DNA from: an uncultured Clostridia bacterium
GTDB taxonomy: Bacteria; Bacillota; Clostridia; Oscillospirales; CAG-272
Reading direction: 5' to 3'
DNA: 8,831 bases
Assembly: GCA_946040935.1 (NCBI GenBank)
Contig: CAMGCN010000023.1
Span: forward strand, 1 to 8,831
In this document: positions 6,374 through 8,831 of the stretch, piece by piece
How the letters are laid out: the number at the start of each line of letters is the position of its first letter
How positions within the stretch are numbered: position 1 is the first letter of the stretch
Notes under the pieces: model-generated
What the model was told of the DNA's origin: nothing
The model's input: only the letters and a program-made list of their open reading frames with translations
Databases searched by the model: none
Made by a program: the position numbers and the translations under genes

Positions 6374-6580
6374 ATGAAAAACGGAATTCATCCCGAGTTC
6401 AAAGAATGTACGATAACTTGTGCCTGCGGCAATACGGTTAAAACCCGTTCTACCCAAGGCGACCTCAGAGTGGAAATCTGCTCTAAGTGCCACCCGTTCT
6501 TTACGGGTAAGCAGAAGTTCGTCGATGCAGGCGGACGTGTCGATAAGTTTAAGAAACGTCTTGAAGCTGCAAAGAAGTGA
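6374..6580 (+). CDS. rpmE: 50S ribosomal protein L31, zinc-binding (C+) type
   Basis: Small large-subunit protein that contributes to bridging the two ribosomal subunits. Its 68 residues contain the four-cysteine zinc site of the C+ form: C16 and C18 in TCACGN, C36 and C39 in [13 protein letters not shown]. The N-terminus MKNGIHPEF is also characteristic. Because the cysteines are intact, this is the zinc-replete version and not the zinc-independent paralog that replaces it under zinc limitation. A full AGGAGG (6363-6368) sits 5 bases before the ATG. It is probably cotranscribed with rplS and ends 60 bases before a strong terminator. Confidence 0.98.
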   Translation: MKNGIHPEFKECTITCACGNTVKTRSTQGDLRVEICSKCHPFFTGKQKFVDAGGRVDKFKKRLEAAKK

Positions 6581-6640
6581 GCAAATCGGACTGACGCGTA
6601 AAGCGCAGACCGCAAAAATGCCGCAAAAGGTGGTATTAAG

Positions 6641-6683
6641 AAGACATGACCGACTAAAGACGCGGTTATGTCTTTCTTTGTTT
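6641..6683 (+). terminator. Rho-independent terminator of rplS-rpmE
   Basis: AAGACATGACCG (6641-6652) pairs with CGGTTATGTCTT (6663-6674) over 12 positions with one G-U wobble and a 10-base loop, followed by a T-rich tract (6673-6683). The arms and the tract are in the right order for a plus-strand terminator, separating the ribosomal protein genes from hflX. The remainder of the 155-base gap (6581-6735) holds no gene that I can support. Confidence 0.88.
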
Positions 6684-6735
6684 ATATCAGTGTCGGATTT
6701 TCGGTTTGAAATAAGATGTTTTCGGTAACATAGAT

Positions 6736-7989
6736 ATGGAAACAAGTATTTTTGAAGAAAAACAAATAACACGTGCGGCGCTCGTTTCGCTTATTACGGC
6801 CGGGACGGACGTTGAAGGCGCAGAGGCGTCGCTCGAGGAACTTGAGCTGCTTCTTGAAACGGCAGGGGGCGAGTGCGCGTTTACCATGACGCAAAACCGC
6901 GAAAAGCCTGATGCGGGAACGTATATCGGCGCAGGAAAGCTGGATGAGCTTGCAGAGCTTTGTAAGTCAAACGATGTATCGCTCATAGTTTTTGATTCTG
7001 AGCTTTCCCCCTCTCAGATAAGAAATATTGAGGATGCGACGGGTGTTGCGACGATAGACCGTTCTATGCTTATTCTTGATATTTTCGCGCTTCATGCGAA
7101 AAGCAGAGAGGGAAAACTGCAGGTTGAGCTCGCCCAGTTAAGATACGTTATTCCTCGGCTTATCGGCAGCGGAAAGGACCTCTCTCGCCTCGGCGGCGGA
7201 ATAGGTACGCGCGGTCCGGGCGAGAGCAAGCTGGAGAGCGACCGCAGACACTTGCGCCGCCGTATGGCGTCTCTTGAAGAAGCTCTGAAAGAAGTAGAAC
7301 AAAACCGCCTTACACAGAGAAAATCGCGTAAAAAGTCAGGTGTATTTAATATAGCCGTTGTCGGTTATACAAACGCAGGTAAATCTACCTTGCTGAACTA
7401 CCTGACGGGAGCGGGGATGCTTGCAGAGGATAAGCTTTTTGCAACGCTTGACACGACGACGAGAAAGTTTGAGCTTCCCTCGGGCGCAAGCGTTTTGATG
7501 ACGGACACTGTCGGTTTTATACGAAATTTGCCTCATCATCTTATAAAGGCGTTTCGTTCCACGCTGGAAGAGGCGGCGGATTGTGACGGAGTTTTGATTG
7601 TCTGTGATTATAATGACTCTCATGCTTTCGATCAGCTCGAGGTGACGAAAAACCTTTTGTCAGAGCTCGGAGCAGGGGATAAACCGACTTTACTTGTCTA
7701 TAATAAATGCGATCTTGCACAGAGCGTACCGGAAAACAGCGATGATACCGTGTATATTTCCGCTTTGACGGGATACGGCGTTGACGCGCTGACAGAGCGT
7801 ATGGAAATAATGGCGAACGGCGGTAAAAGGGATGCGGTCTATCTTTTTCCGCAGGGAGAGCTGTCGCATCTTAACTATTTGTATCAGAATTGCGTAGTTA
7901 AAGAGGTTGAGTATCTGCCCGAGGGGGTGAGAGTGCTTGCCGCTGTGGACGAAAAAGAAGCCGGTAGGTTTGAGAAATGGGAGAAATAA
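6736..7989 (+). CDS. hflX: GTPase HflX
   Basis: Translational GTPase that binds the large subunit and, in studied bacteria, splits stalled or heat-damaged ribosomes. The N-terminal HflX domain carries PDAGTYIGAGKLDEL (58-72) and the glycine-rich GGGIGTRGPGESKLESDRR (153-171), followed by a predicted coiled coil (172-195). The G domain has G1 GYTNAGKS (210-217), G2 around T240 (ATLDTTTR), G3 DTVG (257-260), G4 NKCD (323-326) and G5 SALTG (342-346). Length is a normal 417 residues. An in-frame TAA at 6712 and no other start codon after it make ATG 6736 the only choice, yet no clear Shine-Dalgarno sequence precedes it and no good promoter is visible between it and the terminator. Translation may be weak or use another signal. 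It overlaps the next gene. Confidence 0.97.
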   Translation: METSIFEEKQITRAALVSLITAGTDVEGAEASLEELELLLETAGGECAFTMTQNREKPDAGTYIGAGKLDELAELCKSNDVSLIVFDSELSPSQIRNIEDATGVATIDRSMLILDIFALHAKSREGKLQVELAQLRYVIPRLIGSGKDLSRLGGGIGTRGPGESKLESDRRHLRRRMASLEEALKEVEQNRLTQRKSRKKSGVFNIAVVGYTNAGKSTLLNYLTGAGMLAEDKLFATLDTTTRKFELPSGASVLMTDTVGFIRNLPHHLIKAFRSTLEEAADCDGVLIVCDYNDSHAFDQLEVTKNLLSELGAGDKPTLLVYNKCDLAQSVPENSDDTVYISALTGYGVDALTERMEIMANGGKRDAVYLFPQGELSHLNYLYQNCVVKEVEYLPEGVRVLAAVDEKEAGRFEKWEK

Positions 7990-8600
7990 AGGAACTTGTC
8001 ACCCTCGGAAAAAGAGGATGCGCTTCGTTTACCGAGAAAAAGAGCGAATTTATAGGATATGCTTCGCCCGTCGCAAGCGAGGCCGAGGCGATTGATTTTG
8101 TCGCGGAAATACGCAAAAAACACGCCGACGCAAAGCATAATGTGTATGCGTATATTGTCGGCTCCGCCACCAGATATTCGGACGACGGCGAGCCGCAGGG
8201 AAGCGCAGGCATGCCCGTGCTTGATGTTATACGAAAAAGCGGAGTGACGAACGCGGCTGTCGTTGTTACACGCTATTTCGGCGGCATACTTCTCGGCGCA
8301 GGGGGGCTTGTCCGTGCGTATACCCGCGCGGCAAAGGAAGCGTGCGAGCAAGCAGGTATAGTCAGATATGAGGGATATACTCAAATATCTTTTTCCTGCG
8401 ATTACGGACTGTACGATAAGATAAAGAACAGACTGACCTTTATAAAAGCTAAAACCGACTTGTGCGATTTTGAGGGGAATGTAAAAATGTCTGTTTCAAT
8501 GAAAGATGCGTATGCAGAGGATTTTCTTGCGTTTCTTTCGGAAGTGAGCGCGGGAAAAGTGGTCGGAAAGATCACCGGTAGCCGATTTGATCACGAATAA
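7977..8600 (+). CDS. yigZ: YigZ/IMPACT family protein (UPF0029)
   Basis: Two-domain protein of the family that includes eukaryotic IMPACT, a regulator of the Gcn2 kinase; the bacterial role is not settled. The N-terminal UPF0029 domain (about 1-125) shows KKSEFIGYASPV (21-32), HNVYAYI (54-60), YSDDGEPQGSAGMP (67-80) and TRYFGGILLGAGGLVRAYT (98-116), all strongly conserved. The C-terminal part (about 135-205) matches a DUF1949-like ferredoxin-type domain. Length is typical at 207 residues. The ATG lies inside the last codons of hflX with a 13-base overlap in another frame, and only a weak AGG-containing stretch precedes it, so translation is likely coupled. A link with ribosome stress through HflX is suggested only by neighbourhood. 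Confidence 0.94.
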   Translation: MGEIKELVTLGKRGCASFTEKKSEFIGYASPVASEAEAIDFVAEIRKKHADAKHNVYAYIVGSATRYSDDGEPQGSAGMPVLDVIRKSGVTNAAVVVTRYFGGILLGAGGLVRAYTRAAKEACEQAGIVRYEGYTQISFSCDYGLYDKIKNRLTFIKAKTDLCDFEGNVKMSVSMKDAYAEDFLAFLSEVSAGKVVGKITGSRFDHE

Positions 8601-8680
8601 GGAGGAAAACAGTCCTTCAAAAAAGTAATTTTTCTTTTTTGTGCGTATTTATAGTAAAAATGATTTTTTAGGATGAAAAT
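8599..8680 (+). other. Intergenic gap with orphan Shine-Dalgarno and AT-rich inverted repeat
   Basis: AAGGAGG (8599-8605) begins within the yigZ stop codon but no ATG, GTG or TTG lies at a usable distance after it. CAAAAAAG (8618-8625) and CTTTTTTG (8634-8641) form a perfect 8-base inverted repeat with an 8-base loop. It has little GC and no T tract after it, so it is not a convincing terminator. A TATAGT at 8650-8655 could be a -10, but no -35 supports it. Confidence 0.5.
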
Positions 8681-8831
8681 ATGACGGTAAGAGAAGCATT
8701 GCATAAAAGAGAAAGGGAAAACCTTTCTGAATACGCTTTTTTGAGTGAAAACACCCGCGGCAGAGCAATTCCCGTTCCGCCCGACTGTCTCCGTACGGAT
8801 TTTCAAAGAGACAGGGACCGTATAATTCATT
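8681..8831 (+). CDS. dgt: dGTP triphosphohydrolase-like HD protein, 5' fragment
   Basis: The family hydrolyses dGTP, or other dNTPs, to the nucleoside and triphosphate. Only the first 50 codons are inside the window; the frame is open to its end. The fragment shows the N-terminal signature of the family: LSEYAFLSENTRGRA (15-29), then CLRTDFQRDRDRIIH (36-50), which in full-length proteins leads into the nucleotide and metal-binding HD domain, not visible here. In-frame TAG at 8669 rules out the ATG at 8660, so the start is 8681, with AGGA (8670-8673) seven bases upstream. It follows yigZ after an 80-base gap on the same strand and could be part of its operon. Confidence 0.88.
   Translation, partial: MTVREALHKRERENLSEYAFLSENTRGRAIPVPPDCLRTDFQRDRDRIIH

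Noticed and set aside
6618..6728. Small plus-strand open frame between rpmE and hflX
   Set aside because: It runs through the rho-independent terminator, has no ribosome binding site, and its composition looks like a chance frame.
8618..8641. Terminator after yigZ
   Set aside because: The stem is almost only A-T pairs and has no T tract following it, so it is not a credible intrinsic terminator.
8803..8815. AAAGAGACAGGG near the right edge resembling the Tn5 mosaic end
   Set aside because: Only about eight bases match, and they encode the conserved FQRDRDRIIH segment of the dGTPase family, so the sequence is genuine.
8591..8830. Minus-strand 79-codon frame at the right edge
   Set aside because: It lies antisense to the dgt fragment and the AT-rich gap, with no recognisable motif.

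Overview
The window looks like ordinary chromosomal housekeeping DNA from a Gram-positive, low-to-moderate GC bacterium, most likely an uncultured Clostridia-type Firmicute. Supporting points are strong AGGAGG-type ribosome binding sites, consensus sigma-A promoters, a short single-span LepB, RbgA/YlqF, an L19 leader-like structure in front of rplS, and the conserved lepB-rbgA-rnhB-yraN gene order. The first 45 bases are not genomic. They are Illumina/Nextera adapter with its i5 index, so the left edge is an unclean end of an assembled contig.

Left half, minus strand (4600 down to 46): one promoter drives a tightly packed operon, lepB (signal peptidase I), rbgA (50S assembly GTPase), rnhB (RNase HII), yraN (nuclease-fold protein), an M19 membrane-type dipeptidase, and thrC (threonine synthase). 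Genes overlap by 1 to 4 bases or abut, so translational coupling is likely throughout. thrC runs off the contig: 394 genuine codons are followed by adapter-encoded residues.

Centre (4541-4662): two back-to-back promoters, each a good sigma-A match, with their -35 boxes only 7 bases apart and a small palindrome between them. The plus-strand promoter drives a single GT4-type glycosyltransferase of unknown substrate.

Right half, plus strand: rplS (L19) has its own extended -10 promoter and a structured leader able to pair with its Shine-Dalgarno sequence. It is followed by rpmE (L31, zinc-binding type) and a strong rho-independent terminator. Then come hflX (ribosome-associated GTPase) and a YigZ/IMPACT-family gene overlapping it by 13 bases. 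The window ends 50 codons into a dGTP triphosphohydrolase-like gene.

Most genes concern ribosome production or repair (L19, L31, RbgA, HflX), secretion (LepB) and nucleic-acid upkeep (RNase HII, YraN, dGTPase). I see no mobile element, CRISPR array, tRNA, rRNA or defence cassette, and no convincing novel system. The observations most worth a second look are a degenerate G4 (NKxD) motif in RbgA, the rplS leader, the broken rplS-lepB linkage, and the adapter chimera at the left edge.
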